This document shows positions 23,953 through 34,270 of a DNA stretch of 64,000 nucleotides, in pieces. How positions within the stretch are numbered: position 1 is the stretch's first letter; each line of letters opens with the position of its first letter. The stretch lies in assembly GCA_026399435.1 (NCBI GenBank), contig JAPLQX010000044.1:1-64000 (forward strand), in the 5' to 3' direction. The DNA is from Rhodocyclales bacterium (GTDB lineage: Bacteria > Pseudomonadota > Gammaproteobacteria > Burkholderiales > Rhodocyclaceae). The translations under genes were made by a program, and so were the position numbers. The notes beneath the pieces were generated by a model. It was not told the DNA's origin. It saw only the letters and a program-made list of their open reading frames with translations, and ran no database searches.

Positions 23953-26106
23953 GTGAGCTCCCGGGCCAAGCTGATCATCGCCGCTGCAGTCGCCTGCATC
24001 TACCTGCTGGCGGTCCTGCTGGCGGCGGGCGTCATCCTCGGTTCGGGGCTTGAAGGCGAGGAGCAGGCGCTGTTCTCTGCCGTGCTCGAGCGCCGTCTCG
24101 GTGCCGTGGTGATGATTGCCCTGGTCGCGTGCGTGTTCCTGTTTCTGATGCTGCGTGCGGCGCACGAGTTTCTGGTCCTGCCGCCGGCACGGGTCGCGGA
24201 AGAAGCGGGCGCAATGCTTGAGGAACCGGCGACCCGCCTGACGCTGCAGGGCAGCAGCGAACTGCAGGCTCTCATCGTTGCGGTCAATCGCGTTGCCGAG
24301 CAGCGCCACGCGCGGGACGAGGATATCGAAGCGCGCATCCGCGCTGCCAACGCAGCGGCCGAGGCCGACCGCAACCGCTTCGCCGTGCTCATGTCGGAAC
24401 TCGCGCAGGGCGTCATCGTCTGCAATCCGGACGGACGGGTGCTGCTCTACAACCGCCGCGCCCGCGCCCTGTTCGCCAGCTCCTCGGGCCATGGCATGGC
24501 GGCACTCGGCCTGGGCCGTTCGATCTACGGCCTGTTCGACCGCCACCTGATTGCCTATGCCCTCGAGAACATCGATGTCCGGCGGCGCAATCACCGTCAC
24601 TTTGTCACGGCAACCGAGTCGGGTCGCCTGCTGCGCGTTCTCGTGGCGCCGATACCGGAAGCAGGGGCCGCGGACGATACGGAGGCAGGCGCAGAGCACG
24701 GGATCTCGGGCTACATGACCATGATCGAGGACATGACCGAGACATTCGACAGCGAATCCACCCGCGACCAGATGCTGCAGGAGCTCACCGAAAGCAGCCG
24801 GGGGCCGGTGGGAAATTTGCGGGCCGCCGCAGAGACGCTGCACGACTATGCCGACATGAGCGCGGAGGATCACCAGCGCTTCCTCGGCGTCGTCCGCGAT
24901 GAGGCCGAAGGTCTCGCTGACCGCATTGAAGCGGCGGCGCGCAAGTATGCTGCCGTGCTCAAGGCGCGCTGGCCGCTGGAGGAAATGCTCGGCTCCGATC
25001 TGCTGATGGCGGCCCGTCACCGCATTGCCGACCGCCATCCCGTCGAGGTGAGCCTGGAGGATGTCGATCCCGAGGTATGGATCAAGGTCGACGGATTCTC
25101 CCTGCTGCAGGCGCTGACCTATCTCGCCGCACGCCTGCACGACGAGTATCGGATCAGGGACCTGAAACTGCGTCTGACCCGGGATGGCGAGATGGCTCAG
25201 ATCGACCTGATCTGGTCGGGCGTGTTCATGAGCACAGAGACGGTGATGGTCTGGGAACTCGACCCGATGACCGCTGCGGGGGAGTCGTCGCCGCTGACGG
25301 TGCGCGATGTCGTCGAGCGCAACGGCGCCGAGGTATGGTTTCAGCGCGACCACGCAGCTTACCGCGCCTTCTTCCGTTTCCTGCTGCCGACCGCAAGCGG
25401 GCAGGTCGAGGCTGTCTCCAGCGCGGTTGCAGCGATGGTCGACAGCCGTCCCGAGTTCTACGACTTCGACCTGTTCAAGACCGAAGAGACAGGGCTTGCG
25501 CTCGACGACCGGCTGCTGGCGCAGCTGACCTACACCGTCTTCGATACCGAAACCACCGGCCTTGAGCCATCCGAGGGCGATGAGATCATCCAGATCGGCG
25601 CGGTGCGCATCGTCAATCGCCGCCTGCTCAGCCACGAAGCCTACGAACAACTTATTGATCCGCAGCGCAGCTTGCCGGCACAATCGGTGAAGATCCACGG
25701 CATCACGGCAGAGATGCTGGCCGGCCAGCCGCCGATCGCGCAGGTGCTGCCGATCTTCCGCGCTTTCGTCGCTGATACCGTGCTGGTGGCGCACAACGCC
25801 GCCTTCGACATGCGCTTTCTCGAATTGAAGGAGGCCGGCACCGGCATCCGCTTCGATCGCCCCGTGCTGGACACCTTCCTGCTTTCGGCCGTGCTGTTTC
25901 CGAACCAGGAGACGCACCGCCTCGAAGCCATCGCCGAACGCCTCGGAGTATCGGTGATGGGGCGCCACACCGCGGTCGGCGATGCCATCGTCACCGCCGA
26001 AGTCTTCCTCAAGATGCTGCCGCTGCTGCTTGACAAGGGCATCCGCACGCTGGGCGAGGCACGCGAGGCCAGCGAGAAGACCTACCATGCCCGCATCCGC
26101 TACTGA
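23953..26106 (+). CDS. Membrane PAS/kinase-like protein fused to DnaQ-type 3'-5' exonuclease
   Basis: This 717-residue protein has two N-terminal membrane helices (about 6-28 and 50-68), a linker helix, a PAS-like domain (about 140-250) and a region resembling histidine-kinase dimerization/ATPase domains (about 270-500). I see no good H-box His or intact N/G boxes in that region. The C-terminus (about 525-700) is a DnaQ/DEDDh exonuclease with FDTETTGLEPSEGDEIIQIGA, VAHNAAFDMRFL and RHTAVGDAIVTAEVF. The start is GTG. It probably degrades nucleic acid or nucleotide at the membrane under sensor control. It overlaps the next gene by 20 bases. Confidence 0.85.
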   Translation: MSSRAKLIIAAAVACIYLLAVLLAAGVILGSGLEGEEQALFSAVLERRLGAVVMIALVACVFLFLMLRAAHEFLVLPPARVAEEAGAMLEEPATRLTLQGSSELQALIVAVNRVAEQRHARDEDIEARIRAANAAAEADRNRFAVLMSELAQGVIVCNPDGRVLLYNRRARALFASSSGHGMAALGLGRSIYGLFDRHLIAYALENIDVRRRNHRHFVTATESGRLLRVLVAPIPEAGAADDTEAGAEHGISGYMTMIEDMTETFDSESTRDQMLQELTESSRGPVGNLRAAAETLHDYADMSAEDHQRFLGVVRDEAEGLADRIEAAARKYAAVLKARWPLEEMLGSDLLMAARHRIADRHPVEVSLEDVDPEVWIKVDGFSLLQALTYLAARLHDEYRIRDLKLRLTRDGEMAQIDLIWSGVFMSTETVMVWELDPMTAAGESSPLTVRDVVERNGAEVWFQRDHAAYRAFFRFLLPTASGQVEAVSSAVAAMVDSRPEFYDFDLFKTEETGLALDDRLLAQLTYTVFDTETTGLEPSEGDEIIQIGAVRIVNRRLLSHEAYEQLIDPQRSLPAQSVKIHGITAEMLAGQPPIAQVLPIFRAFVADTVLVAHNAAFDMRFLELKEAGTGIRFDRPVLDTFLLSAVLFPNQETHRLEAIAERLGVSVMGRHTAVGDAIVTAEVFLKMLPLLLDKGIRTLGEAREASEKTYHARIRY

Positions 26107-27550
26107 GGACGAAAGCTTCGACGCGGTGTCGGTGAATCTCAACACCGCCCTGCGCAGCCTGCCGCTGGCACCGCCGGTGGTGGTCGGTCCGGCGACCTCG
26201 GTGCGCGAGGCCTTGCAGGCCATCGACGCTTGCGGCGCCGAGGTCGCGGTCATCGTCGATGCGGCGAGTTCGGTGCCGCTCGGCATTGTGACCTTGCGCG
26301 ATGCGCTGCGCTCGATCGTGAATGAGGGTTGCGATCTGGCGGGGCCTGTCGCCGGCATCATGACCGGCGGCTTGGCCAGCCTGGCGGCCGAAGCCACGGT
26401 GCATCAGGCGACCGTGCTCATGTTCCGCCGCGGCATGCGCCACCTGATTCTGACCGGAGCCGATGGACGCCTCTTCAACGTGATCTCCCAAGGCGACCTG
26501 TATGGCATGCAGGCGGCCGATTCGGCGAGCCTGGCCAACGCGATTCTGGCGACGAAGAGCGTCGCCGCGCTGGCGGCGCAGACGGTGGCCGTGCGCCGCT
26601 TCGCAGCCCGCCGCCTGGTCGAGGGCAGTGGAGCCCAGGCCTTATGCGAATGGCTTGCCGCGCTGAACGACCTGATCGCCTTGCAGGCGATCGACCTGGT
26701 GGAAGCCGAATTCGAACTGCCTTATGTGCCCTGGTGCTGGATGGTGTTCGGCTCCGAGGGGCGGCTGGAGCAGACGCTGGTCACCGATCAGGATAACGGC
26801 ATCGTGTTCGCGGCGGCATCGGCGGCGGAGGCCGAGGATCTGCGGCAGCAATTCCTGCCCTTCGCTGCGGCCGTCAATGCGGCGCTCGACGCTTGCGGCT
26901 TTCCGCTGTGCAGCGGACAGATCATGGCCAGCAACCCGGCCTGGTGTCTCTCCCTCGACGAGTGGAAGCAGACCTTCGGCCGTTGGATCTCGGTGCTCGA
27001 GCCCAAGGCCCTGCTCAATGCCAGCATCTTTTTTGATTTCAGGCCGCTGTACGGCCGTGAAGAACTGGTGACCGAACTTCAGGCCTGGCTGCTGCAACGC
27101 ATCCGCGGCAACACTGCCTTCGTGCGGGCGATGGCCGTCAATGCGCTCGAACAGGAGCCGCCGCTGGGCTGGTGGCGCGATTTCCGCTGCAACGACAATC
27201 GCCGGTATCCCCACACCCTCGACCTCAAGGCACAGGGAACCCGCCTGTTTGTCGACGCGGTGCGCATACTTGCGCTGGCTCACGGCGTGGAACACACCAA
27301 CACCGTCGAGCGCCTGCGCGGCGTGCGCCCGGCGCTGGGCATGCCGGTCGAGGAGGCGGCGGCGATGGCGGCGGCCTTCTACCAGATACAGCGTCTGCGC
27401 CTGCAGAATCAGGTATCCGGCGAATTTCCCGAGGCCGTCAACCGGCTGAATCCGGATCGCCTGCATAAACTCGACCGGCAAATCCTCAAGGAAGCCTTTC
27501 GTCAGGTGCGAACGCTGCAGCAGCGGTTGCGGCTCGATTACCTGAACTAG
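26087..27550 (+). CDS. CBS-pair protein with DUF294 nucleotidyltransferase domains
   Basis: This 487-residue protein has two N-terminal CBS domains (about 20-145; VREALQAIDACGAEVAVIVD, LGIVTLRDALR), a helical link, and a DUF294 putative nucleotidyltransferase domain with MVFGSEGRLEQTLVTDQDNG. A C-terminal DUF294_C domain follows (WWRDF...LDLKAQGTRLFVDAVRILAL). DUF294 proteins are GlnD-like transferases with unknown targets. The ATG at 26087 starts inside the exonuclease gene; a longer reading frame upstream is out-of-frame overlap. Confidence 0.9.
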   Translation: MPASATEDESFDAVSVNLNTALRSLPLAPPVVVGPATSVREALQAIDACGAEVAVIVDAASSVPLGIVTLRDALRSIVNEGCDLAGPVAGIMTGGLASLAAEATVHQATVLMFRRGMRHLILTGADGRLFNVISQGDLYGMQAADSASLANAILATKSVAALAAQTVAVRRFAARRLVEGSGAQALCEWLAALNDLIALQAIDLVEAEFELPYVPWCWMVFGSEGRLEQTLVTDQDNGIVFAAASAAEAEDLRQQFLPFAAAVNAALDACGFPLCSGQIMASNPAWCLSLDEWKQTFGRWISVLEPKALLNASIFFDFRPLYGREELVTELQAWLLQRIRGNTAFVRAMAVNALEQEPPLGWWRDFRCNDNRRYPHTLDLKAQGTRLFVDAVRILALAHGVEHTNTVERLRGVRPALGMPVEEAAAMAAAFYQIQRLRLQNQVSGEFPEAVNRLNPDRLHKLDRQILKEAFRQVRTLQQRLRLDYLN

Positions 27551-27822
27551 GGTCTGCTGCTGACAGGTGGCGAATCGCCGTGTTGCCAGCGCCGACTCCT
27601 GCACCAAAGTGAACTAAAGGGACCAGGTTCGAGATTGGATTCGATACCGTCCTTCCGGTCGCAAAAAGCCTTCGCGCGCCTCCGATGATTAACGTGAAAC
27701 AACATGTTCGGAGCGACTGGTGATAGTCGAGCGCAGCGAGCCAATCAATGGCCTCCCCGGGAGGGGAAGGTCGCATGCGACGTTTGCGATTGGAGGATGG
27801 GAGGGGCGGGCCTTCAATTCGC
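27551..27822. other. Gene-free stretch between DUF294 gene and R1 copy 3
   Basis: No convincing gene, RNA or promoter was found here. The only structure is a small inverted repeat CCTCCC/GGGAGG at 27752-27764. With R1 copy 3 (27823-27890) and a tail to 27945 it makes a 395-base gap between convergent genes. Confidence 0.6.
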
Positions 27823-27890
27823 TTTTAGTTACGGCCGCTGCGCTTAACGCCGATGATGCTGGCGTTAGCCTCCACTGAAACTTCGTTTTC
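27823..27890. repeat. Dispersed palindromic repeat R1, copy 3 of 4
   Basis: Hairpin arms are AACGCC/GGCGTT with a G-T wobble at the loop-proximal pair. It shares ACGGCCGCTGCGCTTAACG and GTTAGCCTCCACTGAAACTT with copy 4. It lies between the convergent DUF294 and FGGY kinase genes. Confidence 0.85.
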
Positions 27891-27945
27891 GCGTGTTTCA
27901 TCATCAGCGGGTGGCTCTCGCTGCCATGAGCGTTAGCGTCGACGT

Positions 27946-29511
27946 TTATTGTCCAGGTCCCGGATAACCGGTGATCTCGCGTATCTCCCGATAGAGCGGT
28001 TGCAGGCGCCGGTACATGCGGCAATAGACCTTGCGATAGAGCTGCTCGTAGATCCGCACGTGCTGCGCTTCGGGTGCAAACACCTGACCGACACGCGTCA
28101 TCTCGCGCACGGCCGTGGCGAAGTCGGGATGCAGGCCGAGACCGACAGCGGCGATTATCGCAGCGCCGAGTCCGCTGGTTTCGTGGAGATGAGGCCGCTC
28201 GGCCGGCAGATTGAAGATGTTGGCGGTGATCTGCATCGCGGCGTCGCTTTGCGAGCCGCCGCCGGAGACGCGCACGCGCTCGATGCGCGTTCCGCCGCGC
28301 CGCTCGATGCGCTCCCTGCCTTCGCGCAGGGCATAGGCGAGGCCTTCGAGAATGGCGCGATAGAGATGGGCGCGGGTATGGACTTCGCCGAAGCCGATCA
28401 CGGCCCCCTTGGCTTCCGGACCGGGGACCTTGATGCCGGGGTTCCAGAAGGGCTGCAGCATCAATCCCATCGAGCCGGGCGGCACCGCATCCACCAGTTC
28501 ATCGAACAGGCTCTCGGGAGTTACGCCGCGGCTGCGCGCCTCCTGTTCTTCGTGCAGACCGAACTGCTCGCGGAACCAGTTCACCATCCAGAAGCCGCGG
28601 GTGATCTGGATTTCGGTGTTGTAATGTCCGGGGACCGCGGCCTGGTAGGGCGGAATGAAGCGGATCGCCTCGAGATAGCGCGGCGTGGTGGTATTGATGG
28701 TGGCGGCGGTGCCATAGGAAAGGCAGGCGATTTCAGGCGTCAGGCAACCGGCGCCGATCACTTCGCAGGCCTTGTCGGCTGCGCCGGCGATCACCGGCAG
28801 GCCCTGCGGAATGCCGGTGTCACGCGCGGCGTCGGCGCTGACGAGGCCGAGCGGCGTACCTGCCGGCACCAGTTCCGGCAGCATTTCGCGCTTGATCGGC
28901 AGGCACTGCCATTTCCAGTCCCAGGCGGATGCCCAGCGGCCGCGTTTGTAGTCGAACGGAATGTAGCCGACCTGGCTGGCGACGGAATCGACGAAGCGGC
29001 CCGTGAAGCGATAGTTCAAGTAGCCGGAGAGCAGCAGGTACTTGTCGGTGCGCGCCCAGATGGCGGGCTGGTGCTGCGCGATCCAGTTGGCCTCCGCCTC
29101 GCGCGCGAAGTAGGCGATGGTGTCGCGCATGCCGATGCCGCGCAGCGCCAGCTCCCACCACCAGGCAAGCTTGGGCCGGGTGTCGGCACGTCGCTGATCG
29201 AGCCAGATGATGGCCGGACGCAGCGGTTGGCCGCGGACGTCGAGATTGATCGTCGTCGCGCGCTGGGTGGTGATGACGACGCCGCGAATCGAACTTTTAG
29301 GTACCCGCGTGTTGGCCCAGAGGTGCTGACAGGCCTGGCACAGCGCGGCCCAGAATTCTTCCGGGTCGTTCTCCACCCAACCGGGCTGCGGCGACTGGTA
29401 GCTGGAGATGTCGACCTGCGCCTTATCGACCAGATGACCGCGCAGATCGAAGATCAGCGCGCGCACGCTCTGCGTGCCGTTGTCGATCGCGAGGAGGTAG
29501 TCGTTGCTCAT
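27946..29511 (-). CDS. FGGY-family carbohydrate kinase
   Basis: This 521-residue sugar kinase has the N-terminal ATP motif LLAIDNGTQSVRALIFD, GWVENDPEEFW, IIWLDQRRAD and IAGAADKACEVIGAG. The C-terminal signature VRVSGGGSQSDAAMQITANIF precedes TSGLGAAIIAAVGLG. Family members phosphorylate xylulose, glycerol, ribulose and related polyols; I cannot choose the substrate. No transporter, dehydrogenase or regulator for a sugar lies nearby, so it looks like an orphan kinase. Confidence 0.9.
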   Translation of the reverse strand: MSNDYLLAIDNGTQSVRALIFDLRGHLVDKAQVDISSYQSPQPGWVENDPEEFWAALCQACQHLWANTRVPKSSIRGVVITTQRATTINLDVRGQPLRPAIIWLDQRRADTRPKLAWWWELALRGIGMRDTIAYFAREAEANWIAQHQPAIWARTDKYLLLSGYLNYRFTGRFVDSVASQVGYIPFDYKRGRWASAWDWKWQCLPIKREMLPELVPAGTPLGLVSADAARDTGIPQGLPVIAGAADKACEVIGAGCLTPEIACLSYGTAATINTTTPRYLEAIRFIPPYQAAVPGHYNTEIQITRGFWMVNWFREQFGLHEEQEARSRGVTPESLFDELVDAVPPGSMGLMLQPFWNPGIKVPGPEAKGAVIGFGEVHTRAHLYRAILEGLAYALREGRERIERRGGTRIERVRVSGGGSQSDAAMQITANIFNLPAERPHLHETSGLGAAIIAAVGLGLHPDFATAVREMTRVGQVFAPEAQHVRIYEQLYRKVYCRMYRRLQPLYREIREITGYPGPGQ

Positions 29512-29615
29512 GGCCGCCCTCGATACTACCCAAACCTGCGGTTTGCGCCGTTACCTGCCCGCGAAGCGGAATCCCAGGTATGCAGAGCGCGCCAGCGCCG
29601 ACTTCTACTCCGGCA

Positions 29616-30455
29616 CTACTTTGTCGCGATGACGGTTTGTTCCTGTTCGCCCAGGCCCTCGACGCCGAGCCTGACACGGTCGCCGAGCTTCAGGTAGAAA
29701 CCGCGCCCCATGCCGACGCCCTGCGGCGTGCCGGTACAAATCACATCGCCGGGCAGCAGGGTCATGAAACCCGAAACATAGCTGACGATTTCGGCGCAGG
29801 AAAAGATCATGTCGGCGGTGCTCGAGTCCTGCATGCGCTCGCCATTGACGTCGAGCCACAGGCGCAACTGCTGCGGGTCGGCGACCTCGTCGCTGGTCAC
29901 CAGCCAGGGCCCGATGGGGCCGAAGCTGTCGCAGCCCTTGCCCTTGTCCCACTGGCCGCCGCGTTCGATCTGGAAGGCCCGCTCCGAGACGTCGTGGAAC
30001 ACGCAGTAGCCTGCGACGTGATCGAGCGCTTTCGCCTGCGTGACGTAGCGGGTCTCGCGGCCGATGACGATGCCGAGTTCGGCTTCCCAGTCGAGCTTGG
30101 TGCTGCCGACGGGCATCAGGATCGGGTCGTTGGGGCCGGTGATGCAGGTGGTGGCTTTCATGAACATCACCGGCTCCGCCGGAATCGGCATCTTCGCCTC
30201 GATGGCGTGCGCGCGGTAGTTGAGGCCGATGCCGACAATCTTGGAAATCCCGGTAAAGGGCACGCCGAGACGCGGCTTGCCGCGCACTGCCGGCAGCATG
30301 GCGGGGTTCAGCGCGCGCAGGCGCTTTTGCCCGGCAGCCGAGAGTTCGTTCCAGCCGATGTCGGCGACATGGCCGGAAAGATCACGCAGCGTGCCGGCAG
30401 CGTCGATCAGGCCGGGCTTTTCGCGGCCCTTGGGGCCGAAGCGGACGAGTTTCAT
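29616..30455 (-). CDS. Fumarylacetoacetate hydrolase-family protein
   Basis: The 279-residue protein has the FAH fold motifs KIVGIGLNYRAHA, EPVMFMKATTCITGPNDPI, LDWEAELGIVIGRE (metal-binding Glu residues), AGYCVFHDVSERAFQ and PGDVICTGTPQGVG. Such proteins include C-C hydrolases, isomerases and oxaloacetate decarboxylases; the substrate is unknown. Its ATG directly abuts the helicase stop (TAA then ATG), so it is co-transcribed with rhlE-like DNA upstream. Confidence 0.9.
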   Translation of the reverse strand: MKLVRFGPKGREKPGLIDAAGTLRDLSGHVADIGWNELSAAGQKRLRALNPAMLPAVRGKPRLGVPFTGISKIVGIGLNYRAHAIEAKMPIPAEPVMFMKATTCITGPNDPILMPVGSTKLDWEAELGIVIGRETRYVTQAKALDHVAGYCVFHDVSERAFQIERGGQWDKGKGCDSFGPIGPWLVTSDEVADPQQLRLWLDVNGERMQDSSTADMIFSCAEIVSYVSGFMTLLPGDVICTGTPQGVGMGRGFYLKLGDRVRLGVEGLGEQEQTVIATK

Positions 30456-31991
<1,536 letters not shown>

Positions 31992-32188
31992 ATGAACTCC
32001 TGAATCGGCCTGCCCCTCGCGGGGAACCGGTTCAGGCGGCGAAGCGCTTGAGGGAAATGCGGCGAAATGCCGAATCGGGCGCCAACCGGCAGGGCGCACA
32101 TGCTGCGTATTGTATTACAGGCGGCGATACCCACGCTGGAGCGTGTCGCAGCGCGGGTTTGCCGCTGCTGTGGGGAGCTTCGCCGGTG

Positions 32189-33097
32189 TCAGGGCGCCTG
32201 TCCCAGCAGATTCAGTGTGGCGTGGAACAAGGGATGACGCGGGTCGCCCAGCGCCTCGACGCTTGCCAAGTGATGACGGCCGGGCAGCGGCAGGTCGCGG
32301 CGGAAGCAGTGCGGCCAGGCCTCGCGGATCAGTCGGTTCTGGCGTTGAAACTCGGTGCTTTCCTCGCTGCCGACGGCCGTGATCAGGGGTGTTGCGAGTT
32401 TTGGCCGGTAGCCGACGGGACTGACGATCTGCGCCGTCTCGTCATCGAGCCGGAGGTCGTCCTGCAGGAAGGGCGTGCGCGCCAGCGGGCGCAAGTCGTA
32501 GATTCCGGAAATGCAGACGGCGCCGCATAGCAGGTCCCCGGGAAGGTCGTGCGCCCAGAGCGGCCAGTCGGCCGCCAGCATCATCGCGGCCAGATGCGCG
32601 CCGGCAGAATGTCCCGCGACCACGATGCGCCGCACATCGATCTCAAGGGACGGTGAATTTCGGTACAGCCACGCCAGTGCGCGCAGCATCTGGCGCACCA
32701 TGTCCGCGATCGATGTCGTGGGCGCCAGTCCGTAGTTCGGCATGGCGACCGCGACACCTGCCCTGACGAAGGCCGGAGCGAGGAAGGAAAAGTCCTGCTT
32801 GTCGAGGGAGCGCCAATAGCCGCCGTGGATGAAAACCAGCAGTGGCGCATTGCGCCTCCCGGCCGGATAGAGGTCGAGGGATTCAGCGGGCGACGGCCCG
32901 TAATAGTAGTCCGGCTCGTAGCGCAGCTCATTGCGGGCGGCGTTCGAGTTTGCGCGCCACCGCGCGAAGATTTCCGGATGGTCCGGAATTGCGGCGCGGG
33001 CGTTGTACTGCCGGTCGAGTTGTTGCGGCGTCCCCCAGTCCTGCCCGGTGAGCGCCTGCGCGGCAGGGGGTGTCAGTGTTGCAGGGGATCGCGGCAT
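32189..33097 (-). CDS. Alpha/beta hydrolase resembling kynurenine formamidase-type esterases
   Basis: This 302-residue hydrolase has the oxyanion motif VFIHGGYWRSLDKQDF (HGGxW), nucleophile elbow VAGHSAGAHLAA, and a late His in PGRHHLASVE. HGGxW is seen in eukaryote-like arylformamidases and related carboxylesterases, so the substrate may be an amide or ester. The ATG at 33097 gives a normal family length; the upstream extension overlaps the marR gene. It lies 44 bases downstream of marR, in the same direction. Confidence 0.85.
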   Translation of the reverse strand: MPRSPATLTPPAAQALTGQDWGTPQQLDRQYNARAAIPDHPEIFARWRANSNAARNELRYEPDYYYGPSPAESLDLYPAGRRNAPLLVFIHGGYWRSLDKQDFSFLAPAFVRAGVAVAMPNYGLAPTTSIADMVRQMLRALAWLYRNSPSLEIDVRRIVVAGHSAGAHLAAMMLAADWPLWAHDLPGDLLCGAVCISGIYDLRPLARTPFLQDDLRLDDETAQIVSPVGYRPKLATPLITAVGSEESTEFQRQNRLIREAWPHCFRRDLPLPGRHHLASVEALGDPRHPLFHATLNLLGQAP

Positions 33098-33141
33098 GGC
33101 ATCTGCACTGTTGCAGTCCGGCGCCGCGATCCCGATTCCGC

Positions 33142-33642
33142 CTACTTCTTTCCGGCCACCCGGGAAGCGCTGGATTTGAGCGCGGCGAGCAGTCCGTAGA
33201 GCTGGCCGCGCTGGCCTTCGTCCATCCCGCTGAACAGCTCGAGTATCCATTTTTCATGCGAATCGGCCATCTTGCGGAAGCTGCGACGGCCCTCCGGCGT
33301 AAGCTTCACCAAATAGGCGCGACGGTCCTTGGGGCTGTCTTCGCGGACGACCAGACCCTCGCCGACCAGCTGATCGGTGATCCCGGTGACATTGCCGCCG
33401 GTGACCATCATGCGTTTCGACAGCTCGCCCATCTTGAGGCCTTGCGGCGAGCGTTCAAGCTGGGACATCAGATCGAAGCGCGGCAGCGTGATGTCGAACT
33501 CGGCACGCAAGCGCGAGCGGACGTGGTTTTCGATCAGATTGGTACAGGCCAGCATGCGCAGCCAAAGCCGCAGGTCGGGCGCGTGCTCGGATGTGGCACG
33601 CGTTTCGGTGTCGGACGCGGCAGGGGCGGATTTTTTCGACAT
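33142..33642 (-). CDS. MarR-family transcriptional regulator
   Basis: This 166-residue protein has a winged helix-turn-helix of MarR type: LPRFDLMSQLERSPQGLKMGELSKRMMVTGGNVTGITDQLVGEGLVVREDSPKD split over the recognition helix and wing, with DRRAYLVKLTPEGR. MarR proteins repress adjacent catabolic or efflux genes until an aromatic ligand binds. The alpha/beta hydrolase next door is its most likely target. Confidence 0.92.
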   Translation of the reverse strand: MSKKSAPAASDTETRATSEHAPDLRLWLRMLACTNLIENHVRSRLRAEFDITLPRFDLMSQLERSPQGLKMGELSKRMMVTGGNVTGITDQLVGEGLVVREDSPKDRRAYLVKLTPEGRRSFRKMADSHEKWILELFSGMDEGQRGQLYGLLAALKSSASRVAGKK

Positions 33643-33754
33643 GTAGGCGAGGCTCGGGTTGGTGGAGCAGAATGAAAATATCGACGCCTAAAGTATCAAA
33701 AGCGGGCTGTTTCCGCAACTGTGATGAAATTGGCATTGGATGCCGGGGGTAGGT

Positions 33755-34216
33755 TCAGACGAAGTCGGGGTTCACGACCGCGCGCAGCACCGTCCTTGAT
33801 TCATCGTTGCGCACGCGGTTGGAGAACCACCAGACGCCGCCTTTCTTGATCGTCCAGTCGGCCTCCTCGCCGCCGAGCAGCAATGCGGCGACGCGACCCA
33901 GGGTCGGCTGGTGCCCGATGATCAGCACCGCTCCGGCCTGGTCGGGCCAGCCTGCGACTTTCAGCACCTCCGTCGCCGAGGCGCCGAGGCCAAGCCTGGG
34001 CTCTATCTCGTAGGGCAGATCCAGCGCGTGCGCAGTTTGCTGGGTGCGTTCGGCAGCGCTGACCATGACCTTGCGCTTGCGCGGCATGTGCTGGTGCAGC
34101 CAGCGCGCGACCTGTCTGGCCTGCTTTTCTCCGCGGGCGGTCAAGCGCCGCTTCTGGTCGGGGATGGTGCCGTCGCTTTCTTCGGCTTCGGCGTGACGCC
34201 AGAGTATCAATTCCAT
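33755..34216 (-). CDS. sixA: SixA-like phosphohistidine phosphatase
   Basis: This 153-residue histidine phosphatase has the RHAEAE catalytic motif near residue 7 (ELILWRHAEAEE), SAAERTQQTA and IIGHQPTLGR with the second catalytic His. The length and the RHAxA form fit SixA, which dephosphorylates HPt or PTS histidines. The ATG at 34216 follows GGAGACACAAGA. It lies 55 bases downstream of a CYTH-CHAD gene, a pairing common around polyphosphate genes, though no ppk is visible here. Confidence 0.9.
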   Translation of the reverse strand: MELILWRHAEAEESDGTIPDQKRRLTARGEKQARQVARWLHQHMPRKRKVMVSAAERTQQTAHALDLPYEIEPRLGLGASATEVLKVAGWPDQAGAVLIIGHQPTLGRVAALLLGGEEADWTIKKGGVWWFSNRVRNDESRTVLRAVVNPDFV

Positions 34217-34270
34217 TCTTGTGTCTCCATGGGTGGCCGCCAAGGCTGAATCACGGGTGTTACGCGCGTA

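Noticed and set aside
23848-26397. 849-residue open frame opposite the sensor-exonuclease gene
   Set aside because: The sense-strand protein has membrane helices, PAS and exonuclease motifs; the antisense translation has none.
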